Source: Rhodoblastus sp. (GTDB lineage: Bacteria; Pseudomonadota; Alphaproteobacteria; Rhizobiales; Beijerinckiaceae). From it: a stretch of 64,000 nucleotides of DNA. Both the position numbers and the translations under genes were made by a program. Location: positions 1 through 64,000 of the forward strand of contig NZ_JAGRPM010000070.1 of NCBI RefSeq assembly GCF_019449565.1, given 5' to 3'. Positions 7,432-14,062 of this stretch are shown here, piece by piece. Each line of letters begins with the position of its first letter. Positions within the stretch are counted from its first letter, which is position 1. The notes under the pieces were generated by a model, which did not search any database, was not told where the DNA came from, and was given only the letters and a program-made list of their open reading frames with translations.

Positions 7432-8426
7432 GCGCGCGCGCGAAGGACCTCGAACTCATCTGCCCCGCCGGAACGCCAGCCGCTTTTCGCGCGGCGATCA
7501 ATGCCGGCGCCCACGCCGTCTATTGCGGCTTCAACGATGAGACCAACGCCCGCAATTTCCCGGGCCTGAATTTTTCGCGTGAGGAAATGGCGGCCGCGAT
7601 AAAATATGCGCATCAGCATGACGCAAAGGTGCTGATCGCCATCAACACTTTTCCGCGCGCCGGCGCCTTCTGGCGGTGGAGCAAGGCGGTGGACGACGCC
7701 GCCCGTCTGGGCGCCGACGCTGTCATCCTCGCCGATCTCGGCCTGCTCGATGACGCAGCGCGGCGCCACCCCGGGTTGAGGCTGCATGTTTCCGTCCAGG
7801 CGGCTGCGGCGAATGCCGATGCGATTGCATTTTACGCGCGCGTGTTTGGCGCCAGACGCGTGGTGCTGCCGCGTGTGTTGACGGTGCAGGAAATCGCGGC
7901 GATCAATCGTGAGATCGATGTCGAAACCGAGGTTTTCGTTTTCGGCGGCCTCTGCGTGATGGCTGAGGGGCGCTGTTCCCTGTCGTCCTACGCCACCGGA
8001 AAATCGCCCAACATGAATGGCGCCTGTTCTCCGGCCAGTCATGTCGAATATCGCCAGGAGGGCGACGAACTGGTTTCTCGTCTCGGCGGCTTCGCCATTC
8101 ACCGCGTTTCGGCGGCGGAAGCTGCGCCTTATCCAACCCTGTGCAAGGGATGTTTCCAGGCCGGAGACTATAAAGGCCACGTCTTTGAAGACCCGGTCAG
8201 CCTCGATGCGGCTTCGCTCATTCCGCAATTGGCGGAGGCTGGCGTCACCGCGCTGAAGATCGAAGGACGCCAAAGAAGCCGGGCCTATACCGAGGCCGTT
8301 GTTCGAAGTTTTCGCAGGGCGCTCGACGCCTATGCCGCCGGTCGGCCCATCGCCGCCGGCGAATTGCGCGAACTGACGGAAGGACAACAAACCACTTCCG
8401 GCGCCTATCGCAAGACCTGGCGATGA
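7428..8426 (+). CDS. ubiU: UbiU, Fe-S U32-family subunit of the O2-independent hydroxylation system
   Basis: UbiU and UbiV form a heterodimer that introduces ring hydroxyls in ubiquinone without O2, using prephenate as oxygen donor. This 332-residue protein is a U32 peptidase-like protein starting LELICPAGTPAAF. Four cysteines, C176, C183, C200 and C239, have exactly the spacing (7, 17 and 39 residues) of the [4Fe-4S] ligands C169, C176, C193 and C232 of E. coli UbiU. An extra C242 follows. Length and motif order are normal. It is coupled to ubiT upstream and followed by ubiV after 27 bp. A protease role is not expected for this branch. Confidence 0.94.
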   Translation: MSARAKDLELICPAGTPAAFRAAINAGAHAVYCGFNDETNARNFPGLNFSREEMAAAIKYAHQHDAKVLIAINTFPRAGAFWRWSKAVDDAARLGADAVILADLGLLDDAARRHPGLRLHVSVQAAAANADAIAFYARVFGARRVVLPRVLTVQEIAAINREIDVETEVFVFGGLCVMAEGRCSLSSYATGKSPNMNGACSPASHVEYRQEGDELVSRLGGFAIHRVSAAEAAPYPTLCKGCFQAGDYKGHVFEDPVSLDAASLIPQLAEAGVTALKIEGRQRSRAYTEAVVRSFRRALDAYAAGRPIAAGELRELTEGQQTTSGAYRKTWR

Positions 8427-8453
8427 GCGGGGCTGGAGACGAGGACTGGATTC

Positions 8454-9371
8454 GTGACGACAAAAAGATTCGAATCGACGCTGGGACCGCTGCAATTCAA
8501 CTGGTCGGCGGCGGCCTTCGCTGATTTTTACGCGCGCATCGCCGACGAGGCGCCGGTCGATCGCGTGGTGATCGGTGAAAGCGTCTGCTCGAAGCGGGAG
8601 CCTTTCTATGCGGATCGCATTCCGGCGGCGATCGAACGGCTTGAGCGCGGCGGTAAGAGCGTCGTCCTCGCTTCGCTGGCGCTCGTCACGTTGGACCGCG
8701 AGAGACGCGCCGCGCGCGAATTGTTCGAGCAGACGCAGCACGAAGTCGAGATCGACGACCTGACCCTGATGAATTTTGTGCGACCGGAAACGTCGTTCTC
8801 GATCGGGCCGCTGGTCAATGTCTATAACGAAGCGACGCTCGGCTTTCTCGCAAGGCAAGGAGCGAGACGATTCTGTCTGCCGCCGGAGCTGCCTTTTGCC
8901 TCGGTCGAGGTCTTGGTCGCGGCGGCGAATGTGAACGGCGCCGCAGTGGAAGTGTGGGCCTATGGCCGCATTCCTCTCGCCATTTCGGGCCGCTGCTACC
9001 ATGCCCGCGCGCACGGGCTGAGCAAGGACTCCTGCCGGTTCGTCTGCGAAAAGGATCTGGACGGACTCGCCGTGCGCACACTCGAAGGCGCCGAATTCCT
9101 GGCGGTTAATGGCGTCCAGACCCTGTCGCACAAATATGGGAATCTGATCGGCGATCTCGACCGGCTGGCGCAAGCAGGCGTGAAGTCGCTGCGCCTTTCA
9201 CCGCACAGCGGCGATTTCGTCGCGGTCACGCGCGCCTTCGCCGCCACGGCCAGCGGCGAGATTTCGCCGGAAGACGGATTGGCCCTTCTACGTCAGGCGG
9301 CCCCGGAGGCGGAATTTTCCAACGGCTTTCTGTTCGGTGATTGCGGCGCCGCATTCTTCCCTAGCGCGTGA
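8454..9371 (+). CDS. ubiV: UbiV, Fe-S U32-family partner of UbiU
   Basis: UbiV is the second Fe-S subunit of the anaerobic ubiquinone hydroxylation complex. The 305-residue protein carries C45, C181, C194 and C198. The last three keep the 13- and 4-residue spacing of E. coli UbiV C180, C193 and C197, and C45 corresponds to C39. Other family segments are GPLVNVYNEAT and LSGDSC-like AHGLSKDSCRFVCEKD. It starts with GTG 8454, preceded by GAGACGAGGA. It is the last gene of ubiTUV and its 3' end overlaps the convergent nnrS by 11 bp. Confidence 0.93.
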   Translation: MTTKRFESTLGPLQFNWSAAAFADFYARIADEAPVDRVVIGESVCSKREPFYADRIPAAIERLERGGKSVVLASLALVTLDRERRAARELFEQTQHEVEIDDLTLMNFVRPETSFSIGPLVNVYNEATLGFLARQGARRFCLPPELPFASVEVLVAAANVNGAAVEVWAYGRIPLAISGRCYHARAHGLSKDSCRFVCEKDLDGLAVRTLEGAEFLAVNGVQTLSHKYGNLIGDLDRLAQAGVKSLRLSPHSGDFVAVTRAFAATASGEISPEDGLALLRQAAPEAEFSNGFLFGDCGAAFFPSA

Positions 9372-10515
9372 AAAGCCCGCGCAACAGCGCCGCGCGGAAA
9401 TCAAACAGGAACAGTCCGAACGCCGCCGCCCAGGCGATAGCGGCGGCGATAAGCCAGCCGGCCGGCGATGGAACGAAAGCGGCGGCAATCCGGCAGAGTG
9501 TGGCGGCGAGCCAGAACAGCGCCGTCGCGGCGCCCGCGCGGGACGTTGTAAAGGCGAGATTATTTCGCTTGCGGATCATGCTCGACATGATCGCCAGCGT
9601 CATGCCGCCGAAGCTTCCAACCATCCACATATGAAAGCCGGCGCTCTCGGGAATCAGTTCCGGCGCAAACGCGTGGGCCGCCAGGAGCGCGAAGCCGGCC
9701 GGGATTGACGCATATGCGATGTAAAGGATGCGTAGCGGTGGCGATGATGCAGTACGCCGTCCGAGCCAGCCGGCCATGCGCAAGATTTGACCGATGGCCG
9801 CGCAGCCAAGCACGATGGCGAGCGCTCCGCCATCTGGGATGACCAGCCAACTGACCAGCGCCGCCGCCGCCCATGCGGCGGAGAAACGCTCGATCGTTCG
9901 GGCGACGTGAGGAAGCGGCGCTTCGCCGCACAGGGCGTCGTAGCGGATCGTCAGCGCCGGCAGAACGCGTCCGCCGACGATCATGACCAGCCCGATCATC
10001 GCGGCGATAGCCAGCCGCATCGCCAGGTCCCTCGCTGGACCGGCGGCGGCGCCGGCGCAGCAAGCGCCCGCACCGGCATATAATCCCAACAAGGCGACGG
10101 TCTTGGCGTTGCGTACATCTCTTGCCGCGCCGACCTGGAACGCCGCCGTGACGGCCAGGGCAATGCCGGGCGCCGCCGCAATGACAGCGAAAGGATTTGG
10201 CGGCAATGGCGCGACGCGCGCGGCGAGCCACATGGCCAGAATCGCGCGAACGCTCCAGAGCGGGACGGGCCGACCGGTCCAGCGGGGGAGAGCGGTGAGA
10301 AAAAAGCCGGAGAGCGCTGCGGCGAGATAGCCAAACAGCATTTCGCGCGAATGCCAATTGGCGAAGTCGGAGAACGGAATTTGGGGCGCTTCGGCGCCCG
10401 TAAACGTCAAAAGCCAGGCGCCGCCGCCGAATATGGCGTCCAGGGCCGCCAAGGCGAAGAACGGAACGAAGGGCGGCGTCCGGCCTGCGGGGAGCGTGGC
10501 GCGAAGTGCGGTCAT
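9361..10515 (-). CDS. nnrS: NnrS family haem-copper membrane protein
   Basis: NnrS proteins are polytopic membrane proteins found with denitrification genes; they bind haem and copper and protect cells from nitrosative stress. The 384-residue protein shows about 12 hydrophobic segments and the family features: PFFALAALDAIFGG at the N-terminus, NWHSREMLFGY with the conserved His in the second segment, GGRVLPALT, and GFHMWMVGSFGGMTLAIMSSMIRKR. Length is usual. It is divergent from the thiO leader and convergent with ubiV. No clear NnrR box was found in the short region upstream, so regulation is not evident from sequence. Confidence 0.92.
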   Translation of the reverse strand: MTALRATLPAGRTPPFVPFFALAALDAIFGGGAWLLTFTGAEAPQIPFSDFANWHSREMLFGYLAAALSGFFLTALPRWTGRPVPLWSVRAILAMWLAARVAPLPPNPFAVIAAAPGIALAVTAAFQVGAARDVRNAKTVALLGLYAGAGACCAGAAAGPARDLAMRLAIAAMIGLVMIVGGRVLPALTIRYDALCGEAPLPHVARTIERFSAAWAAAALVSWLVIPDGGALAIVLGCAAIGQILRMAGWLGRRTASSPPLRILYIAYASIPAGFALLAAHAFAPELIPESAGFHMWMVGSFGGMTLAIMSSMIRKRNNLAFTTSRAGAATALFWLAATLCRIAAAFVPSPAGWLIAAAIAWAAAFGLFLFDFRAALLRGLFTR

Positions 10516-10679
10516 TTCCAGAAGGTCCTACAATGCAAGCGGACGATGACGCGCTGTCGCTTCAGGGGATTTTGGCCGAATGGCGCCATCCGGCGGCGGC
10601 GTTGTTTGTTCTGGCGCAAACACGCTGGCGATTCCGGATCGTGGGACGCATTTCCATTCTTGACGCCGCCGCCTCGCCT

Positions 10680-10801
10680 TTCGCTAATATCCGCATGGCC
10701 AAGGAGAGCTTCGGCAAGAAGCTGAGAGGCTGCTGGCGCGTGAGCGCGGCGCGGCGATCCTGAGAACCTGATCCAGTTCATGCTGGCGGAGGGATGGCGA
10801 A
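10680..10801 (+). promoter_or_regulatory. TPP riboswitch (THI element) upstream of thiO
   Basis: The 3' half has the near-invariant core ACCTGATCCAGTTCATGCTG followed by GCGGAGGGA (10767-10794). Upstream are GGAGAGCTT and AAGCTGAGAGG (10703-10729), the P2/J2-4 pairing with the CUGAGA box. TTCGCTA (10680-10686) pairs with TGGCGAA (10795-10801) to close P1. A long P3 arm fills 10730-10760. The element lies 77 bp before thiO, so thiamin pyrophosphate should repress thiO. Confidence 0.88.
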
Positions 10802-10878
10802 CGCTGCTCCGTTTCTTGGCGCGCCTTCCCCCATAACCTTGCGCATGTCTGATCGCTTCCGGCGGAAAGGGCGTTCGC

Positions 10879-11901
10879 ATGCGCGTAAGAATAATCGGGG
10901 CCGGCGTCGCTGGATTGACCGCCGCCTATGAATTCGCGCGGCGCGGCGCGCTGGTAGAAATCATCGAACGCGCGGAAGCGCCGGGACGGGGCTGCTCATG
11001 GTATGCCGGCGGCATGGTGGCGCCTTGGTGCGAGCTCGAATCGGCCGAGCCCTTGGTCGCCCGGCTGGGCATGGAGGCGCTCGTCTATTGGACGCGCACA
11101 ATTCCGGTCGCTCTGGCGCGGGGCAGCCTTGTCGTCGCGACGCCCCGCGACCAGGCCGAACTGCGCCTCTTTACCCGGCGGACCCAGGAATTCGAGGAGA
11201 TCGGAGCCAATCGCATCGCGGAGCTGGAGCCCGACCTCGCCGGGCGGTTTTCGCGCGCGCTTTATTTTCCGCGCGAAGCGCATCTCGACCCGCGCGTCGC
11301 TCTCGACACGCTCGCGCGACGCCTGACGGCTATGGCGAACGTGCGTCTGCGTCTCGGTTTCGATTCGGCTGAGGCGGAGGGCGAGGCGGAATGGACTATT
11401 GACTGCACCGGCTACGCGGCGCGCGGGAAGCTTGCCGGCCTTCGCGGCGTGAAAGGCGAAATGCTCGTTCTCAATGCTCCCGACCTCTCGTTTTCGCGTC
11501 CGATCCGGCTGCTGCATCCGCGCCACCCGGTCTATGTCGTCCCGCGCGATGAACATCGCGTCATGATCGGCGCGACCATGATCGAGAATGAGGAGCGCGC
11601 CCGCGTCACCGTCCGCTCTATCGTTGAACTGGCGAATTCAGCCTATGCGATTCACCCTGCCTTCGCAGAGGCAGAGATCGCCGAAATGGGGTCGGATCTT
11701 CGTCCGGCTTTTCACGACAACCTGCCGCGGATCATCGTTCAGGACCGCGTGATCTTCATAAATGGCTTGTTCCGGCATGGGTTTCTGCTCGCGCCCTCGC
11801 TCGCGCGGCGGACAGCCGATTTTGTGTTCAAGGGGACTACGGCGCCGGAGGTCATGCGAAGCGCCGTTATGGAAAATCTTTCGGAGGCGGCCTCTCGATA
11901 A
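10879..11901 (+). CDS. thiO: Glycine oxidase ThiO-like FAD-dependent amine oxidase
   Basis: ThiO oxidises glycine to the imine (dehydroglycine) used to build the thiamin thiazole ring. The 340-residue protein begins with an FAD dinucleotide fold (IIGAGVAGLTAAYE, residues 5-18, then a Glu at the end of the second strand). It continues with GCSWYAGGMVAPWCE as in DAAO/ThiO enzymes and ends with GSDLRPAFHDNLP, whose Arg contacts the substrate carboxylate in this family. Length is close to the usual 350-370. The TPP riboswitch directly upstream supports a thiamin role. thiS, thiG and thiE do not follow, so it stands alone here, ahead of the bluB leader. Confidence 0.9.
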   Translation: MRVRIIGAGVAGLTAAYEFARRGALVEIIERAEAPGRGCSWYAGGMVAPWCELESAEPLVARLGMEALVYWTRTIPVALARGSLVVATPRDQAELRLFTRRTQEFEEIGANRIAELEPDLAGRFSRALYFPREAHLDPRVALDTLARRLTAMANVRLRLGFDSAEAEGEAEWTIDCTGYAARGKLAGLRGVKGEMLVLNAPDLSFSRPIRLLHPRHPVYVVPRDEHRVMIGATMIENEERARVTVRSIVELANSAYAIHPAFAEAEIAEMGSDLRPAFHDNLPRIIVQDRVIFINGLFRHGFLLAPSLARRTADFVFKGTTAPEVMRSAVMENLSEAASR

Positions 11902-11954
11902 CACGCCAAAATGACGCTAATCCGCCGCATTGGCGGCTGGCCGAAGACTTGATA

Positions 11955-12131
11955 TTGAGCCTTTTCCTGCCGGTGTCCGCGCGGAGAAAAATCGTGCGGG
12001 AGAATCGGGAACGCGGTGAAATTCCGCGACGCGCCCAGCGCTGTGAGGGGGACTGACGAAACACAAGCCACTGGCCTTGCCGGGAAGGCGTTTCGTCGGG
12101 ATGAGCCCAGTCAGAAGACCGGCCGGCAGGA
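11955..12131 (+). promoter_or_regulatory. Cobalamin (AdoCbl) riboswitch upstream of bluB
   Basis: Ordered conserved elements are visible: GCCGGTGTCC (11970-11979), AATCGGGAACGCGGTGAAAT (12003-12022, close to the consensus), CGCTGTGAGGGGGA (B12-box region near 12039-12052), GCCACTGG and GGGAAGGCG (12067-12090), and the closing AGTCAGAAGACCGGCC (12109-12124). The element precedes a gene for the lower ligand of B12, which fits feedback repression by cobalamin. Confidence 0.9.
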
Positions 12132-12136
12132 CATTT

Positions 12137-12163
12137 TTCGTCGCGCATGGACAGCGCGACGAA
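12137..12163 (+). promoter_or_regulatory. Expression-platform hairpin of the cobalamin riboswitch
   Basis: TTCGTCGCGC (12137-12146) and GCGCGACGAA (12154-12163) make a perfect 10-bp stem with a 7-nt loop between the riboswitch and bluB. An in-frame ATG at 12147 lies in the loop, which makes it an improbable start codon. The hairpin could be part of the switching structure or an anti-ribosome-binding helix. The mechanism is inferred. Confidence 0.6.
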
Positions 12164-12185
12164 AGCGCCATCAAGGGGAATGACG

Positions 12186-12935
12186 ATGGACGATTCTGCT
12201 TTGCTGCCAGCCCTGCCTTTGCCTGACGCCGAACGCGCCGGGCTTTATCGCGCGATCCTGACAAGGCGCGACACCAGAAGCGAATTCCTGCCGGATCCGG
12301 TTCCCGACCAAACGCTCAGCCGGCTTCTGCTCGCGGCGCATCATGCGCCATCGGTCGGATATATGCAGCCCTGGAGCTTCGTCGTCATCCGCGATGAAAA
12401 AATTCGGCGCCGCGTCCACGACGCTTTCTTGAAGGCGCACGGCGAGGCGGCCCTGATGTTTCCCGAGGACAAACGCGACGTCTACCGGTCGTTGAAACTC
12501 GAGGGGATCATGGAGGCGCCGATCAATATCTGCGTCACCTGCGATCGCGACCGGGCGGGGCCGGCCGTGATCGGGCGGACTCATATTCGCGCCATGGACC
12601 TCTTCAGCTCCGTTTGCGCCGCGCAAAATTTCTGGCTCGCGGCGCGCGCGGAGGGGCTCGGCGTTGGCTGGGTGAGCATATTCGACAATGGGACCGTTCA
12701 GCGCATTCTCAACATTCCCAAGCGCATCGTGCCCGTCGCTTATCTCTGTGTCGGCAAAGTCAAAGGCTATCATCCGCGACCGGAACTGGAGGCGGCTGGA
12801 TGGCGGCGACGGCTGCCGCTGGAGTCGCTCATACATTTCGAACAATGGGGCGAGCTCGACGCCGAACCGGAATTGCTGGGCCATTTGCGCGATGTGGTTC
12901 GTGCGGCGAATGATGATGGCGATTTTGGTTTGTGA
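12186..12935 (+). CDS. bluB: BluB, 5,6-dimethylbenzimidazole synthase
   Basis: BluB fragments reduced FMN with O2 to make 5,6-dimethylbenzimidazole, the lower ligand of cobalamin. The 249-residue protein belongs to the nitroreductase fold: RRDTRSEFLPDPV with the FMN-binding Arg pair, APSVGYMQPWSFVVI at the flavin site, and a C-terminal EGLGVGWVSIFD segment typical of BluB. I chose ATG 12186 because AAGGGGA is 6 nt upstream; ATG 12180 is too close to that site and ATG 12147 sits in a hairpin loop. The upstream cobalamin riboswitch agrees with the function. The reaction needs oxygen, so it contrasts with the anaerobic genes around it. Confidence 0.92.
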   Translation: MDDSALLPALPLPDAERAGLYRAILTRRDTRSEFLPDPVPDQTLSRLLLAAHHAPSVGYMQPWSFVVIRDEKIRRRVHDAFLKAHGEAALMFPEDKRDVYRSLKLEGIMEAPINICVTCDRDRAGPAVIGRTHIRAMDLFSSVCAAQNFWLAARAEGLGVGWVSIFDNGTVQRILNIPKRIVPVAYLCVGKVKGYHPRPELEAAGWRRRLPLESLIHFEQWGELDAEPELLGHLRDVVRAANDDGDFGL

Positions 12936-12989
12936 GCGAAAGGACCCAACGTCTCCGCCGTGTGATTGGCATGTCCCGGTGAGATCGTT

Positions 12990-13013
12990 CGGCGCGGCGC
13001 CTCCGCGCCGTTT
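12990..13013 (+). terminator. Probable terminator after bluB
   Basis: CGGCGCGG (12990-12997) and CCGCGCCG (13003-13010) form a perfect 8-bp GC stem with a 5-nt loop, followed by TTT. It lies between the convergent bluB and the Crp/Fnr gene. The short U-run makes it a moderate rather than strong intrinsic terminator. Confidence 0.55.
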
Positions 13014-13105
13014 CGCACTCTCAAGTCTCGCGGGAATGTCATGAGCCCCTTCGCGATCGGTCGCGCATGGATGCGTTTCAAGACCAGGCCTTCGGAGCGA
13101 CGAAT

Positions 13106-13822
13106 TCAGATATGCGAATCGTCGATCAGCGGGTCGGGTTTGGCCAGGAGCGTAAGGCTTTCGGGATCATGAATCGCAACTTCCGAGCCTGTGATCGCCA
13201 CTTTGTATGCGGCAAGCGCGGCAAAGCCGCGCGAGAGTGCTTCCGGAGTCATCCCTAGACGCGCCGCCAGGACTTTTTTCTCGAAGGGAATGACGAAACG
13301 GTGCGTTTCGCCGGTCTCCCTGTCGCGCAACACAAGCCAGTTGGCCAACCGCTCCAAACCGGACCGCAATTTTTGATTCTTCAGGTCCTCGGCGAGGTTG
13401 CGATAGGCGATGGCGAGTTCGGTGGCGATCGCAACCGCGAAAGCCGTGTCTTCTTTCATCGCTTTGCGGACGGCCAACGCAGGAATCATCAGAATTTTCG
13501 CCGGTTGGAGCACTCGCGCGGATTTGAGATAGAAACGGTCCAGGACGACGGCCGCAACGATAAACGTGTGGGGCGCCCCGATTACCGCTATGGTTGTTTC
13601 GCGGTCACGACAAGTAGCGTAAAGCTCGACAGTGCCGCTGATGATCACATGCAGAAAATCGGCATTTTCGCCCTCGCGTGCAAGCTCCACTCGCGCTGGT
13701 ATCTTTTGCAGGAAGGCGCCTTGAAGCAAAAGCGTGAGCGTTTCTTTCCGGCATCCCGAAAAGATCGCGAGTTTGGCAAGCTTGGATGTATCCTTTTCGT
13801 GCAGCATTCGGTCGATATCCAT
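13106..13822 (-). CDS. Crp/Fnr-family regulator, paralogue of the one at 3334-4065
   Basis: The 238-residue protein has a beta-roll effector domain (about 20-140; ADFLHVIISGTVEL, HTFIVAAVVL), a dimer helix, and a winged helix with MTPEALSRGFAAL (Glu194, Ser197, Arg198), the E-x-x-S-R pattern for TTGAT half-sites. It shares long conserved blocks with the regulator at 3334, including the segment SARVL-x-PA-x-ILMIPA. It has no FNR-type cysteine cluster. A perfect FNR box is centred about 42 bp before its ATG, so a promoter activated from -41.5 would start transcription at the start codon. That implies either a leaderless mRNA, autorepression, or a start at the internal Met6 (13807). It stands next to narK and is the best candidate for a local nar regulator, but the effector is unknown. 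Confidence 0.87.
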   Translation of the reverse strand: MDIDRMLHEKDTSKLAKLAIFSGCRKETLTLLLQGAFLQKIPARVELAREGENADFLHVIISGTVELYATCRDRETTIAVIGAPHTFIVAAVVLDRFYLKSARVLQPAKILMIPALAVRKAMKEDTAFAVAIATELAIAYRNLAEDLKNQKLRSGLERLANWLVLRDRETGETHRFVIPFEKKVLAARLGMTPEALSRGFAALAAYKVAITGSEVAIHDPESLTLLAKPDPLIDDSHI

Positions 13823-13857
13823 TTCGTAAGTAATACAAGGGTTGAGCTCGAGCGTTC

Positions 13858-13871
13858 TTGATTTTTATCAA
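13858..13871. promoter_or_regulatory. Perfect FNR box before the second Crp/Fnr gene
   Basis: TTGAT-TTTT-ATCAA matches the FNR/Anr/FixK consensus at all ten specified positions. It is centred 42 bp from the regulator's ATG at 13822 (leftward) and about 198 bp from narK (rightward). Which promoter it serves is not fixed by the sequence; autoregulation is the simplest reading. Confidence 0.75.
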
Positions 13872-13971
13872 GCGGCGGTTTGCAATTTAACGTCTGTGCC
13901 CAATGAATAGATAAGGGCTGGCCTGACCGATATCGTCATGCGATTTATTTCGTTTTTTTCCAATCATCCAG

Positions 13972-13985
13972 TTGATCGCAGTCAA
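13972..13985. promoter_or_regulatory. FNR-type box before narK
   Basis: TTGAT-CGCA-GTCAA fits TTGAT-N4-RTCAA with one deviation from perfect symmetry. Its centre is about 84 bp before narK ATG 14063. Activation from -41.5 would give a start near 14020 and a leader of about 43 nt, a normal class II layout. It probably drives the whole narKGHJI unit. Confidence 0.7.
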
Positions 13986-14062
13986 GGCGACCCGTTCGAT
14001 GGAATGCAATTTTCCCACATTATCGAAGGCATTACCGTCATCGACAAAATGCGGGATTGAAA

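Noticed and set aside
10506..10763. Possible 76-85 residue gene divergent from nnrS
   Set aside because: Its 3' end lies inside the TPP riboswitch core and the product has no recognisable pattern; the RNA element explains the sequence better.
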